DNA from: Variovorax sp. Root411
GTDB lineage: Bacteria; Pseudomonadota; Gammaproteobacteria; Burkholderiales; Burkholderiaceae_C
Assembly: GCF_001425205.1 (NCBI RefSeq)
Contig: NZ_LMDW01000016.1
Location: 682,001-746,000 of the forward strand
Reading direction: 5' to 3'
Length of the DNA stretch: 64,000 bases
Shown: piece by piece, positions 34,027 to 43,828 of the stretch
Numbering within the stretch: the stretch's first letter is position 1
Layout of the letters: the number at the start of each line of letters is the position of its first letter
Notes under the pieces: generated by a model
Told to the model about the DNA's origin: nothing
The model's input: only the letters and a program-made list of their open reading frames with translations
The model's database searches: none
Made by a program: the position numbers and the translations under genes

Positions 34027-34054
34027 CGCGTAATTTCCTGTAATTACGCGTAAT
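34027..34054. promoter_or_regulatory. palindromic operator candidate for the GntR regulator
   Basis: Two overlapping perfect palindromes lie 12-39 bases upstream of the regulator start. One is CGCGTAATT-6-AATTACGCG (34027-34050); the other is ATTACGCGTAAT (34043-34054). AT-rich half sites in an otherwise GC-rich sequence fit FadR/FCD-type operators. Binding by the adjacent GntR protein is inferred. Confidence 0.65.
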
Positions 34055-34139
34055 TCTGAGCCTGCCGAGCATTTGGCGCAAGAGCCGCGCACGCCCTGCG
34101 CGGCTGGGACTTACCCTGCAAGCTTCCCGCTGAACGACC

Positions 34140-34970
34140 TCAGGCCTGCGCGGTGGCGGTCTTGTTGTTGGCGCGGCCGAACCAGAACCACAGCGCGATG
34201 CCGGCGATCACCATCGGCACGCTGAGCCATTGCCCCTGGCTCAGGCTCAGGGCCCGCAGGCCGAGAAAGTCGTCGGGCTCGCGGAAGTACTCGGCCACGA
34301 AGCGCAGCACGCCATAGCCGATCAGGAACACCGCGGCCACCTGCCCCTGCTTGCGCTCCTTGCGCGCATAGAGCCACATCACCGCGAAGAGCAACAGCCC
34401 TTCCAGCAGGAACTGGTAGACCTGCGAGGGATGGCGCGGCAGCATCGATCCGCTTTGCGGGAACACCATGCCCCAGGGCAGATCGGGGCTGCTGAAGCGG
34501 CCCCACAGCTCGCCGTTGATGAAGTTGCCCACGCGGCCGGCTGCAAGACCGGTTGGCACGCAGGGCGAGACGAAGTCCATCACCTGCCAGAACGGCCGCG
34601 CACGCGAACGCGAGAACCAGATCATTGCGCCGATCACGCCGAGCAGCCCGCCATGGAAGCTCATGCCGCCCTGCCACACGTAAAGGATTTCGAGCGGATG
34701 CGTGAGGTAGAACTCGGGCTTGTAGAACAGGCAGTAGCCCAGCCGCCCACCGACGATGACGCCCATCACGCCGAGAAAAAGAATGTCCTCGATGTCCTTG
34801 CGCTGCCACGCCCCCGCGCCCACCAGCGAGCGGTACGGCTCGTGATGCAGCCGCCGCGTGCCGAGAAAATAGAACAGCGCGAAGGCCGCCAGGTAGGTCA
34901 GGCCGTACCAGTGAATGGCCACCGGGCCGAGTTGCAAGGCGATGGGATTGATCTGCGGATACATGAGCAT
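34140..34970 (-). CDS. lgt: prolipoprotein diacylglyceryl transferase
   Basis: The 276-residue inner-membrane enzyme transfers diacylglycerol to the lipobox Cys of prolipoproteins. About seven helices are predicted. Signature regions are GPVAIHWYGLTYLAAF near the start, GGRLGYCLFY, GGMSFHGGLLGVI and the Lgt hallmark GLAAGRVGNFINGELWGR, followed by RHPSQVYQFLLEG and RFVAEYFREPD. The start at 34970 (MLMYPQIN) resembles other betaproteobacterial Lgt N-termini; 34964 is the alternative. Confidence 0.95.
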   Translation of the reverse strand: MLMYPQINPIALQLGPVAIHWYGLTYLAAFALFYFLGTRRLHHEPYRSLVGAGAWQRKDIEDILFLGVMGVIVGGRLGYCLFYKPEFYLTHPLEILYVWQGGMSFHGGLLGVIGAMIWFSRSRARPFWQVMDFVSPCVPTGLAAGRVGNFINGELWGRFSSPDLPWGMVFPQSGSMLPRHPSQVYQFLLEGLLLFAVMWLYARKERKQGQVAAVFLIGYGVLRFVAEYFREPDDFLGLRALSLSQGQWLSVPMVIAGIALWFWFGRANNKTATAQA

Positions 34971-34994
34971 CCGCGGATTGTGCCCGCTGCAAAT

Positions 34995-35086
34995 GACTCG
35001 CCCCCAGGCTTCGCGCACCTCGTGTTGCTTCGCCCTCCCCCTGCCGGGGGCAACAGCTGCGGCCCGGCAAAGCCGGTTCCGCGGTG
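34995..35086. repeat. dispersed GC-rich intergenic repeat (family 2), copy a
   Basis: The copy contains CTCGCCCCCAGGCT, CGCGCACCTCGTGT, GCTTCGCC and a CCCCCTGCCGGGGGC hairpin, followed by a locus-specific hairpin (GGCCCGGCAAAGCCGG). Related sequences lie at 37868-37971 (reverse orientation) and 43716-43812. It sits between the LysR stop and the lgt start. Confidence 0.7.
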
Positions 35087-35103
35087 TTCTGCGAATTTGC
35101 TGG

Positions 35104-36063
35104 TCAGCGAGCGGACCCTGCGCCCTGCTTGGCCTCCGCCGTGCGCTCGCGCACGAACGCCACGAACCGCGCCAGCGCCGGGTGCGCAGCCTGCGCCGGC
35201 CACACGAGGCTTGTCTCGCAAGCCGGCAGCGCCACGCGGCGTCGGCCCACGCCCTTGAACTCGCCGGCCTGCCGGTAGACCACGCCAGCGCGCCGGAACT
35301 GCATCACGCTGTGCGGCACCCAGGCCACGCCGATGCCGCCCGAGACGAGGTTGACGATGGTCTGCATCTGGATCGCCTCCTGTGCCACCTGGGGCACTCG
35401 GCCAGCTGCGTGATAGAGGTCGAACACCGCGTCGTGCAGCGACGGCACGATGCGGCGCGGAAAGATCACCAGCGGCTCGGCCAGCACCTCCGCCAGCGGC
35501 ACGGGCCGTGCGCGGGCGAGCCGGTGCTGCGCCGGCAGGGCCAGCACCAGCGCCTCTTCCTCCACCGGCAGGCGGGACAGGCCGGGCGGCGCCGCGCCGG
35601 GCGAATGCAGCATCAGCCCGGCATCGATCTCGCCGCGCGCAAAGGCTTCGAGCTGCACGTCGCCGGTGGCTTCGACCAGTTCGAGGGCCACCTCCGGGCA
35701 CAGCACGCGGAACTCGCGCACCCAGGCCGGCAGCTGCTCGAAGCCAACCGTCGAGACGAAGGCGATGCGCACCCGGCCCACCTGCCCCGCCGCTGCCGCC
35801 CGTGCCCGCGCCGGAAGCGCCTGCGCGCGCGCCAGCAGCTCGCGCACATCGGGTAGCAGGGCCTCGCCGGCGGGCGTGAGCGCCACGCGCCGCCGCGTGC
35901 GGTCGAACAGCACCACGCCCAGCGTCTTTTCGAGCTGGGCAATGGCCTGCGTCACCGGAGGCTGCGTCATGTGCAGCCGCAGCGCGGCGCGGCCGAAATG
36001 CAGTTCCTCGGCCACGGCAACGAACTGGCGCCAGGCCCGCAGGTCGATCGGGGCTTCATTCAT
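35104..36063 (-). CDS. LysR family transcriptional regulator
   Basis: The 319-residue regulator has a standard N-terminal helix-turn-helix (AVAEELHFGRAALRLHMTQP, QLEKTLGVVLFDRTRRRVAL) and an effector domain beginning near residue 94 (VRIAFVSTVGFEQLP). It resembles BenM/CatR-type LysR proteins in the MTQPPVTQAIAQLE recognition helix. It is divergent from ilvD with 100 bases between, a typical LysR layout, so it may control ilvD or itself through the inverted repeats there. Confidence 0.9.
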   Translation of the reverse strand: MNEAPIDLRAWRQFVAVAEELHFGRAALRLHMTQPPVTQAIAQLEKTLGVVLFDRTRRRVALTPAGEALLPDVRELLARAQALPARARAAAAGQVGRVRIAFVSTVGFEQLPAWVREFRVLCPEVALELVEATGDVQLEAFARGEIDAGLMLHSPGAAPPGLSRLPVEEEALVLALPAQHRLARARPVPLAEVLAEPLVIFPRRIVPSLHDAVFDLYHAAGRVPQVAQEAIQMQTIVNLVSGGIGVAWVPHSVMQFRRAGVVYRQAGEFKGVGRRRVALPACETSLVWPAQAAHPALARFVAFVRERTAEAKQGAGSAR

Positions 36064-36074
36064 ATGCCGAGCAT

Positions 36075-36127
36075 ATCAATCCGTGCTCGAAAATGGATTG
36101 GAACCAATCAATCAGAAGTCCGATACT
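36075..36127. promoter_or_regulatory. LysR/ilvD intergenic inverted repeats and probable ilvD promoter
   Basis: ATCAATCC (36075-36082) is mirrored by GGATTGGA (36095-36102) with a 12-base spacer, and GATTGG-AA-CCAATC (36096-36109) is a second perfect palindrome. A candidate ilvD promoter overlaps them: TTGGAA (36098-36103), 18 bases, GATACT (36122-36127). Such paired sites are usual for LysR activator binding. Function is inferred. Confidence 0.55.
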
Positions 36128-36163
36128 TGGGTTCCCCCGATCCCCCACGACAGAAGAGACACC

Positions 36164-37858
36164 ATGGACACCAAGCCGATCCAGATCAACCGCCGCAGCG
36201 CCAACATCGTCGAAGGCAAGAGCCGTGCGCCCAACCGCTCCATGTTCTACGCGATGGGCTACGAGGAAAGCGACTTCAAGAAGCCGATGGTCGGCGTCGC
36301 CAACGGCCACAGCACCATCACCCCCTGCAACTCGGGCCTGCAGAAGCTGGCCGACGCTGCCATCGCGGGCATCGAGGAAGCCGGCGGCAACGCGCAGGTG
36401 TTCGGCACGCCCACCATTTCCGACGGCATGGCCATGGGCACCGAAGGCATGAAGTACTCGCTGGTGAGCCGCGAGGTCATCTCGGACTGCATCGAGACCT
36501 GCGTCGGCGGCCAGTGGATGGACGGTGTGCTGGTGGTCGGCGGTTGCGACAAGAACATGCCCGGCGGCCTGATGGGCATGCTGCGCGCCAACGTGCCGGC
36601 CATCTACGTCTATGGCGGCACCATCCTGCCGGGCCGCTACAAGGGGCAAGACCTGAACATCGTGAGCGTGTTCGAGGCCGTGGGCCAGAACGCCGCGGGC
36701 AACATGAGCGACGAAGACCTGCACGAGATCGAGAAGCGCGCCATTCCCGGCACCGGCTCCTGCGGCGGCATGTACACGGCCAACACCATGTCCAGCGCCT
36801 TCGAGGCGCTGGGCATCTCGCTGCCCTACTCGTCCACCATGGCGAACCCGCACGACGAGAAGGCCAACTCGGCCAAGGAATCGGCCAAGGTGCTGATCGA
36901 AGCCATCAAGAAAGACCTGAAGCCGCGCGACATCGTGACCAAGAAGGCCATCGAAAATGCAGTGGCCGTGATCATGGCCACCGGCGGCTCGACCAATGCG
37001 GTGCTGCACTTCCTGGCGATCGCGCACGCGGCCGAGGTCGAATGGACCATCGACGACTTCGAGCGCATGCGCAAGAAGGTGCCGGTGCTGTGCGACCTGA
37101 AGCCCTCGGGCAAGTACCTCGCGGTCGACCTGCACCAGGCGGGCGGCATTCCGCAAGTGATGAAGGTGCTGCTGAACGCAGGCCTGCTGCACGGCGATTG
37201 CATCACCATCAGCGGCCAGACCATCGCCGAAGTGCTGAAGGACGTGCCCGATGTACCGCGCGCCGACCAGGACGTGATCCGCCCGATCGACAAGCCGATG
37301 TACAACGAAGGCCACCTCGCGATCCTTAAGGGCAACCTGTCGCCCGAAGGCGCGGTCGCCAAGATCACCGGCCTGAAGAATCCCGTCATCACCGGCCCGG
37401 CGCGCGTGTTCGACGACGAGCAATCGGCGCTGCAGGCCATCCTGGCCGGCAAGATCGTGGCAGGCGACGTGATGGTGCTGCGTTACCTGGGCCCCAAGGG
37501 CGGCCCGGGCATGCCGGAAATGCTGGCACCCACGGGTGCGCTGATCGGCGCGGGCCTCGGCGAAAGCGTCGGCCTGATCACCGACGGCCGCTTCTCGGGC
37601 GGCACCTGGGGCATGGTGGTCGGCCACGTGGCGCCCGAAGCGGCCGCCGGCGGCACCATCGCCTTCGTGAACGAAGGCGACTCGATCACCATCGATGCGC
37701 ACAAGCTGGTGCTCGAACTGAACGTGCCCGAAGCCGAGATCGCGAAGCGCCGCGAAGGCTGGAAGGCACCAGCACCGCGCTACACGCGCGGCGTGCAGGC
37801 GAAGTTCGCGTTCAATGCGTCCAGCGCCAGTTCGGGCGCAGTGCTCGACAAGTTCTGA
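36164..37858 (+). CDS. ilvD: dihydroxy-acid dehydratase
   Basis: The enzyme carries out the third step of isoleucine/valine synthesis, converting dihydroxy acids to 2-oxo acids with an iron-sulfur cluster. The 564-residue protein has the cluster Cys residues in ITPCNSGLQ, VVGGCDKNMPGG and PGTGSCGGMYTANTM, and the motifs MATGGSTNAVLHFLAIA and TDGRFSGGTWG. The start ATG is at 36164 (MDTKPIQIN). The sugar-acid dehydratases of the same superfamily are the only alternative, and the overall match to the IlvD branch is strong. Confidence 0.95.
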   Translation: MDTKPIQINRRSANIVEGKSRAPNRSMFYAMGYEESDFKKPMVGVANGHSTITPCNSGLQKLADAAIAGIEEAGGNAQVFGTPTISDGMAMGTEGMKYSLVSREVISDCIETCVGGQWMDGVLVVGGCDKNMPGGLMGMLRANVPAIYVYGGTILPGRYKGQDLNIVSVFEAVGQNAAGNMSDEDLHEIEKRAIPGTGSCGGMYTANTMSSAFEALGISLPYSSTMANPHDEKANSAKESAKVLIEAIKKDLKPRDIVTKKAIENAVAVIMATGGSTNAVLHFLAIAHAAEVEWTIDDFERMRKKVPVLCDLKPSGKYLAVDLHQAGGIPQVMKVLLNAGLLHGDCITISGQTIAEVLKDVPDVPRADQDVIRPIDKPMYNEGHLAILKGNLSPEGAVAKITGLKNPVITGPARVFDDEQSALQAILAGKIVAGDVMVLRYLGPKGGPGMPEMLAPTGALIGAGLGESVGLITDGRFSGGTWGMVVGHVAPEAAAGGTIAFVNEGDSITIDAHKLVLELNVPEAEIAKRREGWKAPAPRYTRGVQAKFAFNASSASSGAVLDKF

Positions 37859-37867
37859 TCGGGGCTA

Positions 37868-37971
37868 TTGCATGAAACACCGAGGAACCGGCTTCGCCGG
37901 GCCTCGGGTGTTGCCCCCGCCAGGGGGAAGGCGAAGCGGACACGAAGTGCCGCGCAGCTTGGGGGCGAGCC
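37868..37971. repeat. dispersed GC-rich intergenic repeat (family 2), copy b
   Basis: It lies between the convergent ends of ilvD and the Trp-rich protein gene. It reads as the reverse of copy a: a locus hairpin (ACCGGCTTCGCCGGG), TTGCCCCCGCCAGGGGG, GGCGAAGC, ACACGAAGTGC and finally GCGCAGCTTGGGGGCGAGCC. The last block ends directly at the stop codon of the neighbouring gene. Confidence 0.7.
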
Positions 37972-38223
37972 CTACTTCCGGCGCTGCCCGTTGCCGGTCT
38001 TCATGCCCATGTTGGTCTTCTGGCGATCGATGCGATCCTGCTTGCGCCGGTCTTCCCGCTCGATGACCCTGCGTTTGGTATAGCCCGACGAATCGGCCCA
38101 GGCCCACCATGCGACGGCCATTGCAAACGGGGACAGCACGATCCACCAGCTCCAGCCGGCGACCATGCCCACTTCCAAATACTTGAGGGCCAATCCAAGC
38201 AGGCCCAGCGCCAGAAACCACAT
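37972..38223 (-). CDS. small Trp-rich membrane protein (TIGR04438)
   Basis: The 83-residue protein has two hydrophobic segments rich in Trp (LGLLGLALKYLEVGMVAGW and WWIVLSPFAMAVAWWAWADS) and a long basic, charged tail (KRRVIEREDRRKQDRIDRQK). This matches the small Trp-rich protein family of Burkholderiales, whose function is unknown. It ends against repeat copy b and is convergent with ilvD. Confidence 0.85.
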   Translation of the reverse strand: MWFLALGLLGLALKYLEVGMVAGWSWWIVLSPFAMAVAWWAWADSSGYTKRRVIEREDRRKQDRIDRQKTNMGMKTGNGQRRK

Positions 38224-38328
38224 CGCGAATCCCTCCGGGTTGTATTGGCACGCACCCGTACGACGTGCACGGCGCTACCTACAATCGCGTTGAGTCGAAT
38301 GTAACTCAGCCCTTACGAAATACGCCCC

Positions 38329-38643
38329 ATGAAAAGAGTCTTGTTGTCGGCAGCCCTCGGCCTCGGCCTTGTCGGACTCGCCGCGCCCGCCTTCGCCGAC
38401 CTCGCCCTCGCAACCTCGAAGAACTGCATGAGCTGCCACGCGGTCGAGCGCAAGGTGCTCGGCCCGGCATTCAAGGACGTGGCCGCCAAGTACAAAGACG
38501 ACAAGGGTGCCGTCGACACTCTTGCCAGCAAGATCGTCAAGGGCGGCTCCGGCGTATGGGGGCCGGTGCCGATGCCGGCGAACAACCAGGTCAGCGAAGC
38601 TGACGCGAAGAAGCTCGCAGCCTGGGTGCTGTCGACGAAGTAG
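38329..38643 (+). CDS. class I c-type cytochrome (c551/c8-like)
   Basis: The 104-residue monohaem cytochrome has a Sec signal (RVLLSAALGLGLVGLAAPA, cut after AFA at about 23). Haem attachment is at CMSCH (33-37), and the axial Met is in GPVPMPANN near 82. The size fits small periplasmic electron carriers that donate to terminal oxidases or cd1 nitrite reductase. No partner gene is adjacent. Confidence 0.92.
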   Translation: MKRVLLSAALGLGLVGLAAPAFADLALATSKNCMSCHAVERKVLGPAFKDVAAKYKDDKGAVDTLASKIVKGGSGVWGPVPMPANNQVSEADAKKLAAWVLSTK

Positions 38644-38655
38644 GCTCCGGGGGCA

Positions 38656-39156
38656 TCACGCCTGCGGGTTGATGTCCACCGGCAGCGGCCGGCGCTCGAT
38701 GCGGTCTTCGAGTTGGCCGATGTGCGCGGCCACGGTGTTGTCGGTCTGATCCGAGCGCAGGCGGATTGCGGTCTCGAGCTGCTCCAGGCGCGCCAGCATC
38801 GCCGCCTGCCGGTCGGCGTTCTGCGCCATGTGCTTGTTCTCCTGCGTCTCCAGGAAGTTGCGCAGTTCGGTGAAGCGCGAGGCCTCGGCCTTGTCCGCAA
38901 GGTCGCGCTGGACCTGCATTTCCTTGGTGTGGCGCTTGGTTTCGATCAGCACCGAGCTGTGCAAGTACAACACGTAGACGAGGAAGAAGGCAGCCAGCAC
39001 CACCGTCAGGCCCAGCATGATCAGGCCCAGCGGCGCCGAGACGGTCATGAAACCCAGCCAGACGTTGGTGGGTGCGGACAGCGTGCCCCAGTTCAGCGCG
39101 GCGAGCGCCGCGATGAACAGCACGATGACAAGAAGAAAAGCGGATCTCACGCCCAT
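38656..39156 (-). CDS. LapA/DUF1049-like membrane protein with cytoplasmic coiled coil
   Basis: The 166-residue protein starts at 39156 behind a very strong AAGGAGG ribosome site. Two membrane helices (about 5-21 and 38-64) are separated by a short loop (NWGTLSAPTNVWLGF), and a long charged helix with coiled-coil character follows (RHTKEMQVQRDLADKAEASR). This resembles LapA-domain proteins. No catalytic motif is seen. It converges with the cytochrome gene (12 bases between stops). Confidence 0.7.
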   Translation of the reverse strand: MGVRSAFLLVIVLFIAALAALNWGTLSAPTNVWLGFMTVSAPLGLIMLGLTVVLAAFFLVYVLYLHSSVLIETKRHTKEMQVQRDLADKAEASRFTELRNFLETQENKHMAQNADRQAAMLARLEQLETAIRLRSDQTDNTVAAHIGQLEDRIERRPLPVDINPQA

Positions 39157-39298
39157 GGGGGGCCTCCTTCGGAAAGATCGGACACATCGGAAACGCCCAT
39201 GCGCGTCGAGGCGCACGGTGCTCCGGATGGTTTTACCTCAGCGAAGAGCCCGGTTCAGCGCAGATGGCCGCATAAACGGCCGTGTCCTACAGCGCGAA

Positions 39299-41296
<1,998 letters not shown>

Positions 41297-41442
41297 GCTT
41301 TTTGTCTCCTGGAGGGTGCGGCCGTAATGTCGGTGGCCGCACTTACGGGTCACTGACGGGTTCGATGTTAGTTCGCAGGGTTATCACGAGTACGACACAG
41401 GGGCACACCTAGAATCCGCGGTCTTTCATCTCTCGCCTGCCA

Positions 41443-42078
41443 ATGTCCGCTACCGATCCTTTCGACACCCGGAACCCGCCCGTACCAGCCCGTGGTTCGC
41501 CGCTTCGCCCTCTGCCCAAGCTGATTTTCGCGAGCCGTTGGCTGCAGCTGCCGCTCTACCTGGGGCTGATCGTGGCGCAGGCGGTGTACGTGGTGCACTT
41601 CCTGGTCGAGCTGCTGCACCTGGTCGAAGCCGCCTTCGGCAGCCAGGATGCGCTGCAGGCGCTGATCACCAGCATCGGCTACAAGACCACGGCGCCGGTG
41701 GGCACGCTCAACGAGACGGTGATCATGCTGGTGGTACTCGCGCTGATCGACGTGGTGATGATCTCGAACCTGCTGATCATGGTGATCGTGGGCGGCTACG
41801 AGACCTTCGTGAGCCGCATGGACCTCGAAGGCCACCGCGACCAGCCCGAATGGCTGAGCCACGTGAACGCCTCGGTGCTCAAGGTGAAGCTGGCCACCGC
41901 CATCATCGGCATCAGCTCGATCCACCTGCTGAAGACCTTCATCAACGCAGACAACTACACCGACAAGGTGCTGATCGCGCAAACCGTGATCCACATCGCG
42001 TTCCTGTTCTCGGCCATGGCCATCGCCTACACCGACAAGCTGATGAACGAAGCCGCAGCCGCCAACCCGCGCCACTAA
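41443..42078 (+). CDS. UPF0114/TIGR00645 family membrane protein (YqhA-like)
   Basis: The 211-residue inner-membrane protein has three to four helices. Family marks are LIFASRWLQLPLYLGLIVAQ near residue 27, VMISNLLIMVIVGGYETFVS in the middle, and KLATAIIGISSIHLLKTFI. The function of the family is unknown. It is divergent from acs and convergent with a LysR gene (stops overlap). Confidence 0.9.
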   Translation: MSATDPFDTRNPPVPARGSPLRPLPKLIFASRWLQLPLYLGLIVAQAVYVVHFLVELLHLVEAAFGSQDALQALITSIGYKTTAPVGTLNETVIMLVVLALIDVVMISNLLIMVIVGGYETFVSRMDLEGHRDQPEWLSHVNASVLKVKLATAIIGISSIHLLKTFINADNYTDKVLIAQTVIHIAFLFSAMAIAYTDKLMNEAAAANPRH

Positions 42079-42983
42079 GGCGTGTCCCAGGCCGGCGTTT
42101 CAGTGAAGCGCGCGGCCAGGAAATCGAGCATCGTGCGCAGCGTGGCCGGCATGTGCTTGCGCGAGGCGTACACCGCATACATGCCCACCACCTGCGGCTC
42201 GAAATCGCCGAAGAGCCGCACCAGTTCCCCTTCCTGCAGCAGCGGCGCCGCCAGATAGGTCGGCAGCATCGCGATGCCGGCCCCGGCCCGGGCCAGGCAC
42301 ATCAGGCTGGCTGCATCGTTGGCCGAGACATTGCCGCCCACGGCCACCGAGGCCGGCTCCCCCGTGTCCTTGCGCGTGAAATTCCAGAGGCTGCGCCCGA
42401 AGTACGAATGCGTGAGGCAATTGCGCTGCGCCAGCTCTTCCACGCGCAGCGGCTGGCCGTGCTCCTTCAGGTACGCCGGTGACGCGCACACGACCGAGCG
42501 GCAGTCGGTGAGCCGGCGCGCGATCAGGTTGGGGTCGATCTCCGCGGCCACGCGAATGGCCAGGTCGATGCGCTCGTCGACCAGGTTCACGGCCCTGTCG
42601 AGCAGCACCAGGTCGACAGCCACACCCGGGTAGAGCCGCACGTAGTCGGCCACCGCATCGGCCAGTTGCGCCTGCGCGAACGAGGTGCTGGCCGTGATGC
42701 GCAACTGCCCACGCGGCGCCTCGGCCGGATGCCGCACCGCGGCCTGCATGTCGCCGGTGAGTTCGAGCACCTGGCGGCAGCGCGGCAGCAGTTCTTCGCC
42801 AGCGGCGGTGAGGCTCAGCCGGCGCGTCGTGCGGTGCAGCAGGCGCGCGCCGGTCCACTGCTCCAGCTCGGCCACGTAGCGCGTGACGACCGGCCGGGAC
42901 AGGTCGAGCTTGTCGGCCGCGGCCGAAAGGCTGCCCGAATCGACCACATTCACGAACACGCGCATTGCATTCAATCGATCCAT
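42075..42983 (-). CDS. LysR family transcriptional regulator
   Basis: The 302-residue CrgA-like LysR regulator has an N-terminal helix-turn-helix (MRVFVNVVDSGSLSAAADKL, LEQWTGARLLHRTTRRLSLT) and an effector domain from about residue 91 (QLRITASTSFAQAQLADAV). It is divergent from the NAD(P)-binding protein gene with a 114-base gap and probably regulates it, as in many LysR-oxidoreductase pairs. Confidence 0.9.
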   Translation of the reverse strand: MDRLNAMRVFVNVVDSGSLSAAADKLDLSRPVVTRYVAELEQWTGARLLHRTTRRLSLTAAGEELLPRCRQVLELTGDMQAAVRHPAEAPRGQLRITASTSFAQAQLADAVADYVRLYPGVAVDLVLLDRAVNLVDERIDLAIRVAAEIDPNLIARRLTDCRSVVCASPAYLKEHGQPLRVEELAQRNCLTHSYFGRSLWNFTRKDTGEPASVAVGGNVSANDAASLMCLARAGAGIAMLPTYLAAPLLQEGELVRLFGDFEPQVVGMYAVYASRKHMPATLRTMLDFLAARFTETPAWDTP

Positions 42984-43097
42984 TCGAACGATTCTAGGAA
43001 TAAACAAGCGCGCAAATCGAGATATTTCTTTCGAAAACAGAAACCTAAGATGCGGCTCATCCCATCCGATCCCTTCGATCTTTCACAGGAGTCCCTC

Positions 43098-43715
43098 ATG
43101 AGCCACATTGCCATCATTGGTGCCACCGGACGCGCCGGCGGCCGCCTTCTCGAAGAAGCCCTGCGCCGCGGCCACACGGTCACGGCCATCGCGCGCAAGG
43201 CCAGCGCCAAGCTGGCGGGCCGCGCCAACGTGAAGGCCGTCGACCTCGACGTGCTCGACGGCGCCGCGCTCGAGAAAGCCCTGGCCGGCCATGACGCTGT
43301 GTTCAGCGCCGCGCACTTCTCCACCGTGCCGCCCGAGGCCATCATCGAACCCGTCAAGCGCACGGGCGTGAAGCGCCTGCTGGTGGTCGGCGGCGCCGGC
43401 AGCCTGTTCGCGGCGCCCGGCCTGAAGGTGATCGATACGCCGAACTTCCCCGACGCCTATCGCGCCGAAGCCTCGGCCGGCGGCGTGTTCCTCGATGCGC
43501 TGCGCATCGAGAAGGAACTCGACTGGACCTTCCTGTCGCCCTCGGCCGAGTTCGTCGAAGGCGAGCGCACGGGCAAGTTCCGCCTCGGCAAGGACGACCT
43601 GCTGGTGAGCGCCGAAGGCCGCAGCTGGATCACGTTCGAGGACTACGCGATCGCGTTCATCGACGAGCTCGAAAAGCCGGCGCACTCACGTCAGCGCTAC
43701 ACGATCGGATATTGA
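43098..43715 (+). CDS. NAD(P)H-binding atypical SDR protein (YwnB-like)
   Basis: The 205-residue protein has a Rossmann fold with the dinucleotide motif IGATGRAGGRLLEEALRRGH at its N-terminus and an NmrA-like layout (VKAVDLDVLDGAALEKALAG, LLVVGGAGSL). There is no YxxxK catalytic pair of classical SDRs, so it may be a sensor or an NAD(P)H-dependent reductase of unknown substrate. The ATG at 43098 follows CACAGGAG. It is divergent from a LysR gene. Confidence 0.87.
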   Translation: MSHIAIIGATGRAGGRLLEEALRRGHTVTAIARKASAKLAGRANVKAVDLDVLDGAALEKALAGHDAVFSAAHFSTVPPEAIIEPVKRTGVKRLLVVGGAGSLFAAPGLKVIDTPNFPDAYRAEASAGGVFLDALRIEKELDWTFLSPSAEFVEGERTGKFRLGKDDLLVSAEGRSWITFEDYAIAFIDELEKPAHSRQRYTIGY

Positions 43716-43812
43716 GGCTCGCCCCCAGGCTGCGCGCACTTCGTGTCGCTTCGCCACCCCCCTACCGGGGGCGGGCCGGCCGCTTCGGGCGGCCGTGCGC
43801 GGCGGCCCCACG
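43716..43812. repeat. dispersed GC-rich intergenic repeat (family 2), copy c
   Basis: It lies in the convergent gap between the NAD(P)-binding protein gene and fumC. It starts right after the stop codon with GGCTCGCCCCCAGGCTGCGC, continues through GCACTTCGTGTCGCTTCGCC and a CCCCCTACCGGGGGC hairpin, and ends in a locus-specific hairpin (GGCCGCTTCGGGCGGCC). It is in the same orientation as copy a. Confidence 0.7.
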
Positions 43813-43828
43813 AAAAGACCGGTGAGGC

